From Minisyncoccota bacterium (GTDB lineage Bacteria; Patescibacteriota; Minisyncoccia; Minisyncoccales; CG1-02-41-26), in contig JAQURU010000003.1 of NCBI GenBank assembly GCA_028715435.1, positions 1 through 22,839 of the forward strand: a DNA stretch of 22,839 nt, read 5' to 3'. The position numbers were made by a program, and so were the translations under genes. Of this stretch, positions 14,476-21,851 are shown in pieces; position 1 is the stretch's first letter, and the number at the start of each line of letters is the position of its first letter. The notes beneath the pieces were generated by a model. That model did no database searches, was not told where the DNA came from, and saw only the letters and a list, made by a program, of their open reading frames with translations.

Positions 14476-15811
14476 ATAGCTTCGCGAATTTTTTAAATTG
14501 ATTCCCTCTTTCTTGATAATTCTTGAAAATATTAAAACTAGCGCTGGCTGGCGACAGCAAACAAACTCCCTTTATAGGTGTTTTTTCAAAACAAACTTGA
14601 ATTGCTTCTTGCATTGAATTGACCAAGAAGGGGTGAATCTCCTTCCTTTTAGGAAGGAGATTCACCCCTTCCAGTATCTTTTGGCCAGTTCCCTGGCCCA
14701 AAATAATTAAATTTTTAACTGACGTTTTGGTAATTTCTTTGCATAAGTTTGCGTAATCATTGCCTTTATCAGAGCCTCCAATAATTAAAGAGATAGGGCG
14801 GTCGTTAAATGTTTGTAAATCTAAAATTGTTGCTTGGGGAATAGTTGCCATTGAGTTATTATAAAATTTAATGCCCCTGAATTCTCCAACAAATTCCAAA
14901 CGATGAGGCAAACCCCTAAAGTTTTTTATTACTTGCAACATTACTTTGTTTGGAATTTTAAATAACTCAGCCACCCCTACAGCCGCTTTTATGTTGAATT
15001 GGTTAAATTTACCAGTTAGCAGAGTTTTATAATATTTGCTATCGCAACTAAAATCAATTTTTTGAGCTTTTGCCTTCTTGCTTAGTGCTAAAACTTGCCT
15101 GTCCTTACCATTAAAAATTAGATAATCATTTTTAGTTTGGTATTTTATAATATTAGTTTTGGCTTTTTGGTATTCGGTGAAGTTTTTGTAATAATCTAAA
15201 TGGTCTTGGAATAAATTTAAAAAAACAGCAATTTGAGGCGATTTTTTAAGGCTTTGTAGTTGGTGGCTGGAAAGCTCATAAACGAAAATATCACTGGGCT
15301 TGGCTTTTAATAAATATTGTAAAACTGGCTTTCCAATATTGCCCCCTAAATAAACCTTAAGGCCTGCTTTTTTTAAAATTTCATAAGTTAAAGATGCGGT
15401 TGTCCCCTTTCCTTTTGTTCCGGTTATCCCCACGATAAGCCCAGGAAAATTATCAAAAAATATTTCTGTTTGGGAGGTTATCCGAACAGCACTGGAAGGA
15501 GCGAAGCTCCTTCCATTATGAAAGGAGCTTAGCTCCTTTCCAGAGATGCCAGGTGCCTTAATAATCAAATCATGCTCCCCTATTTTAGACAAATAATCCT
15601 TGCCAAAAAATAATTTTAATTTTCTGTCTTTTAGTAGAATTTTTTGCGTTGCTTTGTCAAATTCTTTTAAGTTTTTTTTATCCGCAATACCTAAAAATTT
15701 TGCTGGAAATAATTTCCGCAAAGCCAAATAAGTGTCAATCCCCTCTTGCCCAAACCCTAAAATTAAAATTTTTTTTTCCGCTAAGGGGCGGATTAAATTT
15801 TCTGTTTTCAT
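14462..15811 (-). CDS. murD: UDP-MurNAc-L-Ala:D-Glu ligase with two palindrome-encoded inserts
   Basis: Cytoplasmic ATP-dependent ligase adding D-Glu to UDP-MurNAc-L-Ala. 449 aa from ATG 15811, 1 nt after the mraY stop; a start at 15838 would overlap mraY by 26 nt and place MFPSVYLDK before the natural N-terminus MKTENLIRPL. Motifs include the UDP-binding KILILGFGQEG, the ATP loop GITGTKGKGTT, VYELSSHQL and the HRLEFVGE and NNSMATIP blocks. Two stretches are encoded by palindromes: residues 90-107 (SGKELSSFHNGRSFAPSS), just after the conserved APGI, and 381-395 (EGVNLLPKRKEIHPF), in the C-terminal domain. Both keep the frame open, and catalytic motifs are untouched, so the enzyme is probably active. 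Confidence 0.94.
   Translation of the reverse strand: MKTENLIRPLAEKKILILGFGQEGIDTYLALRKLFPAKFLGIADKKNLKEFDKATQKILLKDRKLKLFFGKDYLSKIGEHDLIIKAPGISGKELSSFHNGRSFAPSSAVRITSQTEIFFDNFPGLIVGITGTKGKGTTASLTYEILKKAGLKVYLGGNIGKPVLQYLLKAKPSDIFVYELSSHQLQSLKKSPQIAVFLNLFQDHLDYYKNFTEYQKAKTNIIKYQTKNDYLIFNGKDRQVLALSKKAKAQKIDFSCDSKYYKTLLTGKFNQFNIKAAVGVAELFKIPNKVMLQVIKNFRGLPHRLEFVGEFRGIKFYNNSMATIPQATILDLQTFNDRPISLIIGGSDKGNDYANLCKEITKTSVKNLIILGQGTGQKILEGVNLLPKRKEIHPFLVNSMQEAIQVCFEKTPIKGVCLLSPASASFNIFKNYQERGNQFKKFAKLYEKT
14627..14671. repeat. Perfect 45-bp palindrome inside murD
   Basis: The 21-bp arms 14627-14647 and 14651-14671 are exact reverse complements around a TTT loop. The arms contain GGGGTGAATCTCCTTCC. 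45 bp is exactly 15 codons, and its boundaries coincide with codon boundaries of murD (residues 381-395). Confidence 0.9.
15492..15543. repeat. Double-hairpin palindrome inside murD
   Basis: Two hairpins in tandem: GGAAGGAGC-GAA-GCTCCTTCC (15494-15514) and GAAAGGAGC-TTA-GCTCCTTTC (15520-15540). The whole 52-bp stretch is also an imperfect palindrome starting CTGGAA and ending TTTCCAG. It shares GGAAGGAG/CTCCTTCC with the palindrome at 14627-14671 and encodes residues 90-107. Confidence 0.85.
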
Positions 15812-15812
15812 T

Positions 15813-16871
15813 TTATCCAAGTAAACGGATGGAAACACCGATGATGGCGAGGATGAGGCCGATTATCCAGAAGCGCATAGTGATTTTTTCCCGGCTCCAG
15901 CCAATAGCTTCAAAGTGATGATGTATTGGGGCGCACTGAAAAACTTTTTTATGCCAGAATTTTTTAGCAATTAGCTGAACAATAACCGAGGCAGCTTCAA
16001 TAACTAAAAGTCCAGCAATAATCGGCAAAACCACTAAGGAATCGGTTAAAAAGGCAACAACTGCCAAGGTAGCCGTTAAAGCAATGGTTCCAGTTTCGCC
16101 CATATAGAATCTGGCTGGTGGTATATTAAACCATAAAAACGCCAAAGTAGCCCCAGCAATTACACCGCAAAATGCTGCTAAATTATATTGGCCATTAGCC
16201 ATGGCAATAATGGCAAAAGCGCCAAACATAATGCTAAAAACCCCTCCCGAGAGCCCATCGATGCCATCAATTACCCCTCCTGCCCAACAAGCCAAAACAG
16301 TTATGACAAAAATAGGTAAATACAAAATGCCAATTTCAAAATCCCCGTCTCCTGGTATGTGTAAAGTATGCCAATCTAATTTAAAGTAAAACCACCAGGC
16401 TGCTACAATAGCAATAAGCAGAACAGCCCCAAGGCGCCTGGTAAACCTTATGCCCCCACCAGCATATTTGCCCCTTCCAATCACTTGCCATAAATCATCA
16501 AAGAATCCTAAAATTGCCCCAGCAATTAAAATTGCCAAGGGCAGCCAAGTTTGTTCTCTGGAAAGAAAGTTTAATTTTTGCAACATATAACTTTGCGGGA
16601 AAATCTGAGCTAACAATAAAAACAAAAAAGCCACAAAAATCGTAGCTAAAATTATTAAAAGTCCTCCAAATCTAGGTGTGGACACTTCTTTTTCTTTGTG
16701 CAAGGAATGAAAAACCTTGGCCTGTTCTCCATTAATTGTTTTGGTGCGGGCGGTTTTTCGCCAGAGCTTATATTTATAAAGAAAGTGAGTTAAAACCGGG
16801 GTTAAAACAACAGCCACGAAAGCGGAAAAAGCGCACAGGGACAAAATTTTAATTACATTAATAGATTCCAT
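15813..16871 (-). CDS. mraY: Phospho-MurNAc-pentapeptide transferase MraY (divergent motifs)
   Basis: Polytopic membrane enzyme that links phospho-MurNAc-pentapeptide to undecaprenyl phosphate, forming lipid I. 352 aa, about ten membrane helices. Present: HSLHKEKEVSTPRFGG (55-70), the aspartate pair D125-D126 (LGFFDDLW), DGIDGL (202-207) and APIHHHFE (314-321). Altered from canonical MraY: the NxxN that normally precedes DGxDGL is replaced by WAGGVI, and the usual GDVGS/GDTGS loop reads G258-E259-T-G-T, with Glu in place of the catalytic Asp. I recall similar GETG forms in other CPR sequences, so this may be lineage-typical. It overlaps the dacA-like gene by 14 nt. WecA-type transferases are less likely given HHHFE and the murD neighbour. 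Confidence 0.93.
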   Translation of the reverse strand: MESINVIKILSLCAFSAFVAVVLTPVLTHFLYKYKLWRKTARTKTINGEQAKVFHSLHKEKEVSTPRFGGLLIILATIFVAFLFLLLAQIFPQSYMLQKLNFLSREQTWLPLAILIAGAILGFFDDLWQVIGRGKYAGGGIRFTRRLGAVLLIAIVAAWWFYFKLDWHTLHIPGDGDFEIGILYLPIFVITVLACWAGGVIDGIDGLSGGVFSIMFGAFAIIAMANGQYNLAAFCGVIAGATLAFLWFNIPPARFYMGETGTIALTATLAVVAFLTDSLVVLPIIAGLLVIEAASVIVQLIAKKFWHKKVFQCAPIHHHFEAIGWSREKITMRFWIIGLILAIIGVSIRLLG

Positions 16872-17841
16872 TTTCGTAAATTTTTTCTTGCGAACAGAAA
16901 AGAAGCATCCTCATATCATCAAACCTGTTTTTTGAGTTTAAAACAATGGCAATTAGGTAGTCATTTTCTTGTGGCATTTTTATAATCTCCATTAAGCATT
17001 CCCCTGCTTTGTCGGTTGTGCCGGTTTTGCCTCCAATGATTTCGGGTATTTCTCCTAATAGTTCATTAGTGTTTTGTAGCGTCCAAACAAGCTGGCCGTT
17101 TTTGTAAACAGGATATTCTTTTTGAGAGATAATTGATAAAAAGTCGGGGTGGTTGAAAACTAAATACTTTGCTAACAGGGCAAGGTCAAAAGCAGTGGAA
17201 TAATTTGTTTGGTCCAAGGGCATTTGTAAGGCCTCTGGATCAACCCCTATTGAGTTATAAAATTTTGTGTTGACAAGCCCAAGCTCTTTGGCCTTCATGT
17301 TCATTAAATCTAAAAATCCTTCTTGGCCAATCACTTTAGTTAAAGCAAAAGCTGCTTCATTGTTTGATTCAACTAGCATAATAGATATAAGTTCCTGAAC
17401 GGAAAAAACGTCGCCTTGTTTTAAAATTCCATTTGCCCACAGCTGGTTAGAGGTAGAATTTTCTGTTGGTCCGTTAAGAATAACAACCTTTTGCTCGTTT
17501 TTGTAAAACTCACCAGCTATCAAATAGGTCATTAGTTTCGTAAGGCTGGCAATAGGCATTTGGGATGTTATACTTTTCTCTAATAAAATTTTATTTGGTT
17601 TGTTTGGGTTTATTTGCAAAATTAAAAAACTTTTACTGCTTACATTATTTAAAAAGCAAGAGTCGCTCGTAGTGGCGATTTCGGTTTGTTGAGGCGAGTT
17701 ATGAATTTGAGCTGTTAGAATATCTAACGAACGGTTTTTTTGAGCAAAAAAACCTTGGGCTTGTTTTTGCAATAAATTAATGCCTAGCCAAAAAGGAACG
17801 CTAACCAAAGACGCAAATAGAAATAAATAAACTTTTTTCAT
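16858..17841 (-). CDS. D-alanyl-D-alanine carboxypeptidase (S11, PBP5/DacA-like)
   Basis: Envelope enzyme that removes the terminal D-Ala of peptidoglycan stem peptides. 327 aa. An N-terminal signal/anchor segment runs from about residue 4 to 24 (VYLFLFASLVSVPFWLGINLL). The penicillin-binding motifs are S99-L-T-K102, S159-N-N161 and K272-T-G. The C-terminal beta domain and amphipathic anchor of E. coli PBP5 are missing, so the protein probably stays attached through its N-terminus. It starts 12 nt after aspS and overlaps mraY by 14 nt. It could alternatively be an endopeptidase of the same fold (PBP7-like). Confidence 0.9.
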   Translation of the reverse strand: MKKVYLFLFASLVSVPFWLGINLLQKQAQGFFAQKNRSLDILTAQIHNSPQQTEIATTSDSCFLNNVSSKSFLILQINPNKPNKILLEKSITSQMPIASLTKLMTYLIAGEFYKNEQKVVILNGPTENSTSNQLWANGILKQGDVFSVQELISIMLVESNNEAAFALTKVIGQEGFLDLMNMKAKELGLVNTKFYNSIGVDPEALQMPLDQTNYSTAFDLALLAKYLVFNHPDFLSIISQKEYPVYKNGQLVWTLQNTNELLGEIPEIIGGKTGTTDKAGECLMEIIKMPQENDYLIAIVLNSKNRFDDMRMLLFCSQEKIYENGIY

Positions 17842-17853
17842 TGGTTAATTTTA

Positions 17854-19179
17854 TTATTCGTTATTTGATAATCGCCCGTCGATCCTAGCCATATCTCTTG
17901 GAAAGGCGCTGGCTTCTCGTAAATTTTCCAATCCCAATACTTGCTTGACGATTCGTTCAGCTCCAAAAGCAAAACCACCTTCTTGAGGCATACCATACTT
18001 AAAGGCCTGTAAATAAAACTCAAATTGTTCTGGTTTATTGCCCCACTTTTTTATATTTTCCACTAGCATTTTGTAATCGTTTATTCTCTGCCCGCCCGTG
18101 GTTATTTCCAGGCCGCGGCATAAAACATCAAAGCTTAAAGTAAAATCAGGGTCTTCTTTATCAGGCATTGTATAAAAAGGCCTTTTTTTAGTCGGGTAAT
18201 GAGTGATAAAAATAACTTCAGAGCCGTGTTTTTCTTTAGCCCATTGGCAAATCTCTTTTTCGTCTTCTGGGGTTAAATCTGGCTCTTTAGTGTTATCTCG
18301 CTTGGTTCTTTCTAAAATGGTTTGTTGGGCTTCTCGCATTTTAATCCGCGGAATATTTTTACTGATTTGGGGCACAGTTGCTTTTAATAGTTTAAGTTCT
18401 TTTGAACATTCAGCTTCTATTCTTTTAAATATATTTTTGATAATTATTTCGCAGGTGTCCATTAAATCAGTCCATTGTTCAATAAAGCCCATTTCAGCGT
18501 CTAAGCTGATATATTCCGATAAATGGCGCGTGGTTACACTTGGTTCGGCCCTGTAGGCTTTAGCCACTGTGAAAACCCGCTCAAAAGCGCCCACTAGTAT
18601 TTGTTTGTAAAATTGAGGGCTTTGGCCTAAAAAAGCGCTTGTTTCATAATAATTAATTTTGAATATTTCAGCCCCTCCTTCAGTGGCTGTTGGCACAATA
18701 GCTGGCGCCTGGAATTCGGTAAAGTCCAAGCTTTTTAAGGTTTGCCTAAATTCATCAATGACTTCTTCCTCTACTTTTAAAATTGCTTTTACTTGCTCGC
18801 TTCGCAATGTTAGTGGCCGAAAATCTAATAAAACTGGCAAAGATAAGCCAGCTGTATCCTTTAAAGCAAACGGCAGGTCTACTGCTTGGCTAATTCTTTC
18901 AATTTTTTGGGCTTCTAATTCTACTTTGCCTGTCTCAATGTCTTTATTTTCCATTTTTTGAGGTCTTTTTTTCACTAATCCTTCAATGCAAACAACATCT
19001 TCTTCTTTTAATCCTTCTGGAACTTTTTTTTCACAAATAACTTGCAGGATTCCGCTTCTGTCTCTTAAATCAAAAAAAACTATAGACCCGTGCGAGCGAA
19101 TAGTGTTTATCCATCCCTCAACTTTTATCTGTTTGCCTATTTTTTGAGGAGCTTCTTTAATTAAAGTCCTTTCTTTCAT
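17854..19179 (-). CDS. aspS: Aspartyl-tRNA synthetase, archaeal-type (probably non-discriminating)
   Basis: Class II synthetase charging tRNA-Asp, and in non-discriminating forms tRNA-Asn as substrate for GatCAB. 441 aa, far shorter than the bacterial type (about 590) because the bacterial insertion domain is absent. The N-terminal OB-fold includes VEGWINTIRSHGS and FFDLRDRSG. Motif 2 is AYRAEP, followed by the archaeal-type TTRHLSEYISLDAEMGF; then FYTMPDKEDPDFTLSFDVL, GLEITTGGQRINDY and motif 3 GGFAFGAERI, ending REASAFPRDMARID. The ITTGGQR and FPRDMAR blocks favour AspRS over AsnRS. It starts 4 nt after the receiver gene. Discrimination against tRNA-Asn is inferred from type, not proven. 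Confidence 0.92.
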   Translation of the reverse strand: MKERTLIKEAPQKIGKQIKVEGWINTIRSHGSIVFFDLRDRSGILQVICEKKVPEGLKEEDVVCIEGLVKKRPQKMENKDIETGKVELEAQKIERISQAVDLPFALKDTAGLSLPVLLDFRPLTLRSEQVKAILKVEEEVIDEFRQTLKSLDFTEFQAPAIVPTATEGGAEIFKINYYETSAFLGQSPQFYKQILVGAFERVFTVAKAYRAEPSVTTRHLSEYISLDAEMGFIEQWTDLMDTCEIIIKNIFKRIEAECSKELKLLKATVPQISKNIPRIKMREAQQTILERTKRDNTKEPDLTPEDEKEICQWAKEKHGSEVIFITHYPTKKRPFYTMPDKEDPDFTLSFDVLCRGLEITTGGQRINDYKMLVENIKKWGNKPEQFEFYLQAFKYGMPQEGGFAFGAERIVKQVLGLENLREASAFPRDMARIDGRLSNNE

Positions 19180-19183
19180 AAGT

Positions 19184-19555
19184 TTATTTTTTTAAGAAAT
19201 TAGCGATGATTTTTGTTATTTGATTGGGCGTATAATTTGTTTTTAAAAGGTAATCAATTGCGCCCAGACCCATTATTTTTTTCTTCGTTCTTGGCTCATC
19301 AAAATTAGAAAAAACTAAAATTTTCGTGTTTTTAATTTCATCTTCTTCCCTTACTTTTTCCATTAATTCTATACCATTTTCATCTCCTAATAAAATATCT
19401 AACAAAATTAAATCGGGCTTTTCTTTTTTAGCAATAGCAAAACCTTCTTTGGGGGTTGAAGCTGAAAGGATCTCAACGTCTAATCGGCTTAGCCGATCAA
19501 CATACATATTTTTTAAAAGTGGTTCGTCTTCAACTATAAGCAATTTTTTTTGCAT
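19184..19555 (-). CDS. Stand-alone response regulator receiver domain
   Basis: A CheY-like receiver with no output domain. 123 aa. The acidic pair is D10-E11, the phospho-acceptor is D53 (DLILLDILLGDENG), the switch Ser is S83 (VFSNFDEP) and the conserved Lys is K105 (DYLLKTNY), so it should be phosphorylatable. It starts 1 nt after the tyrS stop and ends 4 nt before aspS, locked between two synthetase genes. A histidine kinase lies 2.3 kb away in the same window and could be its partner, but it is not in the operon. With no DNA-binding domain, it must act through protein contacts or as a phospho-relay step. Confidence 0.93.
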   Translation of the reverse strand: MQKKLLIVEDEPLLKNMYVDRLSRLDVEILSASTPKEGFAIAKKEKPDLILLDILLGDENGIELMEKVREEDEIKNTKILVFSNFDEPRTKKKIMGLGAIDYLLKTNYTPNQITKIIANFLKK

Positions 19556-19556
19556 T

Positions 19557-20759
19557 TTATCTCATTGTTATTTTAATAAATTTTCGCTTGCCAACCTGGA
19601 TAATCATGTTATTTTCAACTTTAATAATTTCCTGCCAATCTGTTTTTATTTGGCCGTTTATTTCAACAGCTTTCCCAAGAATCATTCTTTTTGCCTCTGC
19701 TTTGGAAGCCGTAAGTTCGCTTTCAAATAATAAGTCCAAAATATTGTATGCTCTCTTTTGCGCTTGCCATTCTGCTATTTCACTTGGCAATTCCCCTCTT
19801 TGGTGTACTATTTCAAATTCTGTTCTGGCGTTTCCTGCTTCTTTTTCCCCATGGTAAAGCTTAACAATTTCAAAGGCCAAGCTTTCTTTTAAATTCCGCG
19901 GATTAACCAATTGATTCTGCAAATCTTGTTTGATTTTAGCAACTTCTGCCATTGGCGTTTGGGTGCAAAGCTCAAAGTAATCCCCTATCTGCTCATCTTT
20001 CATTGACATTATTTTGCCAAACATTTCATTTGGCTGGGCAGTAAGAGGGATAGTATTTCCAAATGTTTTACTCATTTTTCTGCTGTCAGTGCCTAAAAGA
20101 AGCTTGGTGGTTAAAACATCTTTGTCTTTTTTATTATAAATTTTTTGCAAGTCTCTGCCAGTTAACATATTAAATAGCTGGTCATTACCAGCAATTTCTA
20201 AATCAACATTCATCGCCACTGAATCATACCCTTGCATAAGAGGGTATAAAAATTCATGCAAGCTAATAGTTTTGCCTTCTTGTATTCTTTTTTCAAACAT
20301 GTCTCTTTCTAACATTCTCTGAACAGAAATCCGGGAAGCAATTTCTAATACTTTTTCAAAATTCAACCTTGAAAGCCATTCACTATTGTACTTTAATTCT
20401 GTTTTTTTAAAATCTAAAATTAGCGAGGCTTGTTCTTTGTAACTTTTCATGTTTGTTTGCACTTGCCTTTCTGTTAAAGGTTGTCGTACTGAATCTTTAT
20501 CAGTTGGGTCGCCGATTCTAGCAGTAAAATCCCCTATTAGTAAAATCACTTCATGGCCTAATTCTTGAAATGATTTTAATTTCCACAAAACAATAGCATG
20601 CCCTAAGTGTATGCTTGGGCTAGTTGGGTCTATACCATAATAAATTCGCAGCTTTTTGCCGGATTTTAAAGCCGTTTCCAAGTGGCTTTTGTCAATCACC
20701 TTCTCCACCCCTCTTTCTAAAATTTCTTTAATTTTCTCTGGATCTGTATCTATTGTCAT
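19557..20759 (-). CDS. tyrS: Tyrosyl-tRNA synthetase
   Basis: Class I synthetase charging tRNA-Tyr. 400 aa. The HIGH motif is HLGH (residues 51-54) in YYGIDPTSPSIHLGHA, and the KMSKS motif is K228-M-S-K-T232. The Tyr-binding region includes PLMQGYDSVAMNVDLEI with GNDQLFN. The C-terminal S4 RNA-binding domain runs from about 335 to 400 (SKAEAKRMILGKAVEING). It is the first gene of the long operon. The -10 box ends 6 nt before ATG, so the mRNA probably begins at the start codon. It diverges from greA across an 82-nt spacer. Type (TyrS vs TyrZ subgroup) not resolved. Confidence 0.97.
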   Translation of the reverse strand: MTIDTDPEKIKEILERGVEKVIDKSHLETALKSGKKLRIYYGIDPTSPSIHLGHAIVLWKLKSFQELGHEVILLIGDFTARIGDPTDKDSVRQPLTERQVQTNMKSYKEQASLILDFKKTELKYNSEWLSRLNFEKVLEIASRISVQRMLERDMFEKRIQEGKTISLHEFLYPLMQGYDSVAMNVDLEIAGNDQLFNMLTGRDLQKIYNKKDKDVLTTKLLLGTDSRKMSKTFGNTIPLTAQPNEMFGKIMSMKDEQIGDYFELCTQTPMAEVAKIKQDLQNQLVNPRNLKESLAFEIVKLYHGEKEAGNARTEFEIVHQRGELPSEIAEWQAQKRAYNILDLLFESELTASKAEAKRMILGKAVEINGQIKTDWQEIIKVENNMIIQVGKRKFIKITMR

Positions 20760-20765
20760 TTCTCT

Positions 20766-20794
20766 ATAATACTCAAAAATTTATCTTTTAGCAA
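20766..20794 (-). promoter_or_regulatory. Promoter of the tyrS operon
   Basis: Minus strand: TTGCTA (20794-20789), a 17-bp spacer, TATTAT (20771-20766), then six nt and ATG (20759). The expected start of transcription coincides with the A of ATG, making the mRNA leaderless. Confidence 0.65.
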
Positions 20795-20802
20795 CAAAAC
20801 AG

Positions 20803-20830
20803 TTGCATTTTCATTAGATTATTATACAAT
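20803..20830 (+). promoter_or_regulatory. Promoter of greA
   Basis: TTGCAT (20803-20808), a 16-bp spacer, TACAAT (20825-20830), 11 nt before ATG at 20842. No Shine-Dalgarno is possible in such a short leader. It is back-to-back with the tyrS promoter. Confidence 0.55.
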
Positions 20831-20841
20831 AAATTATTAAT

Positions 20842-21318
20842 ATGGAGCAAGAAAGACTTATAACTAAAGAGGGCTTGGAAAAACTAAAAAATGAGCTTGA
20901 TTATTTGAAAAAGACTCGGCAAAAAGAAGTGGCTGAAGAAATCAACAAAGCTGCATCTTACGGTGATTTGTCCGAAAATGCAGCTTATCACCATGCCAAA
21001 GAAGAGCTTTCTTTTTTAAGAGGTAGAATTGCGGAATTGGAAGATACTATTAAAAAATCTAAAGTTATTGAAGAAAACCCTTCGGTGAATTTGGGGAAAG
21101 CTGGCGCTGTTGTTATTGGTTCAATAGTGAATGTGGAGTGTGATGGTCAAAAAGAGCAAGTGGCTGTGGTTAGTTTAGACGAAGCTGACCCCACAAACGG
21201 CAAAATTTCTTGTCAATCCCCTCTTGGCAAGGCCCTGGGTGGCAAGACAGCTGGGGAAGAAGTAGAAATTGAAACACCCAAAGGGAAAATAAAGTATAAA
21301 ATTATTTCTGTTGAATAA
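20842..21318 (+). CDS. greA: Transcription elongation factor GreA
   Basis: Rescues backtracked RNA polymerase by stimulating transcript cleavage in the active site. 158 aa, exactly the usual size. The N-terminal coiled coil (about 7-75) carries the acidic tip D42 and E45 in YGDLSENAAYHHAKEE, the residues that hold the catalytic metal. The C-terminal globular domain has ADPTNGKISCQSPLGKALGGKTAGEEVEI. It is a single-gene unit: its own promoter lies 11 nt away and a bidirectional terminator follows at 21350-21377. It is the only plus-strand gene in the right 12 kb. Confidence 0.97.
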   Translation: MEQERLITKEGLEKLKNELDYLKKTRQKEVAEEINKAASYGDLSENAAYHHAKEELSFLRGRIAELEDTIKKSKVIEENPSVNLGKAGAVVIGSIVNVECDGQKEQVAVVSLDEADPTNGKISCQSPLGKALGGKTAGEEVEIETPKGKIKYKIISVE

Positions 21319-21349
21319 TCCGAAGAATGCCTGATTTTCAAAAAAGAAG

Positions 21350-21377
21350 CCCTTGGCTATCCAGCCAAGGGTTTTTT
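21350..21377. terminator. Bidirectional terminator between greA and the 3D-domain gene
   Basis: CCCTTGGCT (21350-21358), loop ATCC, AGCCAAGGG (21363-21371), then TTTTTT on the plus strand; the minus strand reads into CTTCTTTTTT. The last codons and stop (KPLAG, TAG) of the 3D-domain gene lie inside this stem. Confidence 0.9.
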
Positions 21378-21797
21378 AATTATTGCCCGCAGTTTTTTCT
21401 TACCCCATTCCAGGGCAAGATCGTCTGAAGGCATCCAAATATCAATTTTCCATCCTTTTATTTTTTTGCCAGTGTCAACTGCCAAAAATTTTTGGCCTGG
21501 AAAAATATCTGGCAAATAAACAGTTGAACCAAGCGGTATGCGCTTTGGGTCAACTGCAATAGTCCCTAAACTCGGTTTTGTTTCACTAAATGTTAAATCA
21601 CCGGGCTTGGAAGTGTAGGCTGTTGCCAAAACTGTTTTTTGAAACAAAAAAACTGGCTGCTTTAGCAAAGCCATTTTTTTCATTGGGATTACTGATATTG
21701 TTTTTGCTTCAGTTTGCACACAAGGGCTCAAACCTACTGGCGCAAAAATAATACCCGTAAAGATAACAGCCAATGAAAAACAGAAATTTTTCCCCAT
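21357..21797 (-). CDS. Secreted 3D-domain protein
   Basis: Probable cell-wall-associated protein with a double-psi-beta-barrel 3D domain, the fold shared with MltA-type lytic transglycosylases and Rpf/YabE proteins; enzymatic activity here is not certain. 146 aa. The signal sequence is MGKNFCFSLAVIFTGIIFAP. The domain (about 55-136) contains TAYTSKPGD, GTIAVDP and IPLGSTVYLP, FLAVDTG and GWKIDIWMPSDD; the three family aspartates are D83, D108 and D119. AAGGAGG lies 5 nt before ATG, one of the strongest ribosome sites here. A consensus promoter at 21852-21879 gives a leader of about 48 nt. Its stop is inside a terminator. Confidence 0.85.
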   Translation of the reverse strand: MGKNFCFSLAVIFTGIIFAPVGLSPCVQTEAKTISVIPMKKMALLKQPVFLFQKTVLATAYTSKPGDLTFSETKPSLGTIAVDPKRIPLGSTVYLPDIFPGQKFLAVDTGKKIKGWKIDIWMPSDDLALEWGKKKLRAIIKKPLAG

Positions 21798-21851
21798 TGT
21801 TTCCTCCTTATTATGTTTTTAAGCTTCTGTCATTATTCAATCAACATTGGC

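Noticed and set aside
15812..15838. Longer murD start giving MFPSVYLDK
   Set aside because: It would overlap mraY by 26 nt, and the natural N-terminal domain begins at MKTENLIRPL directly after the mraY stop.
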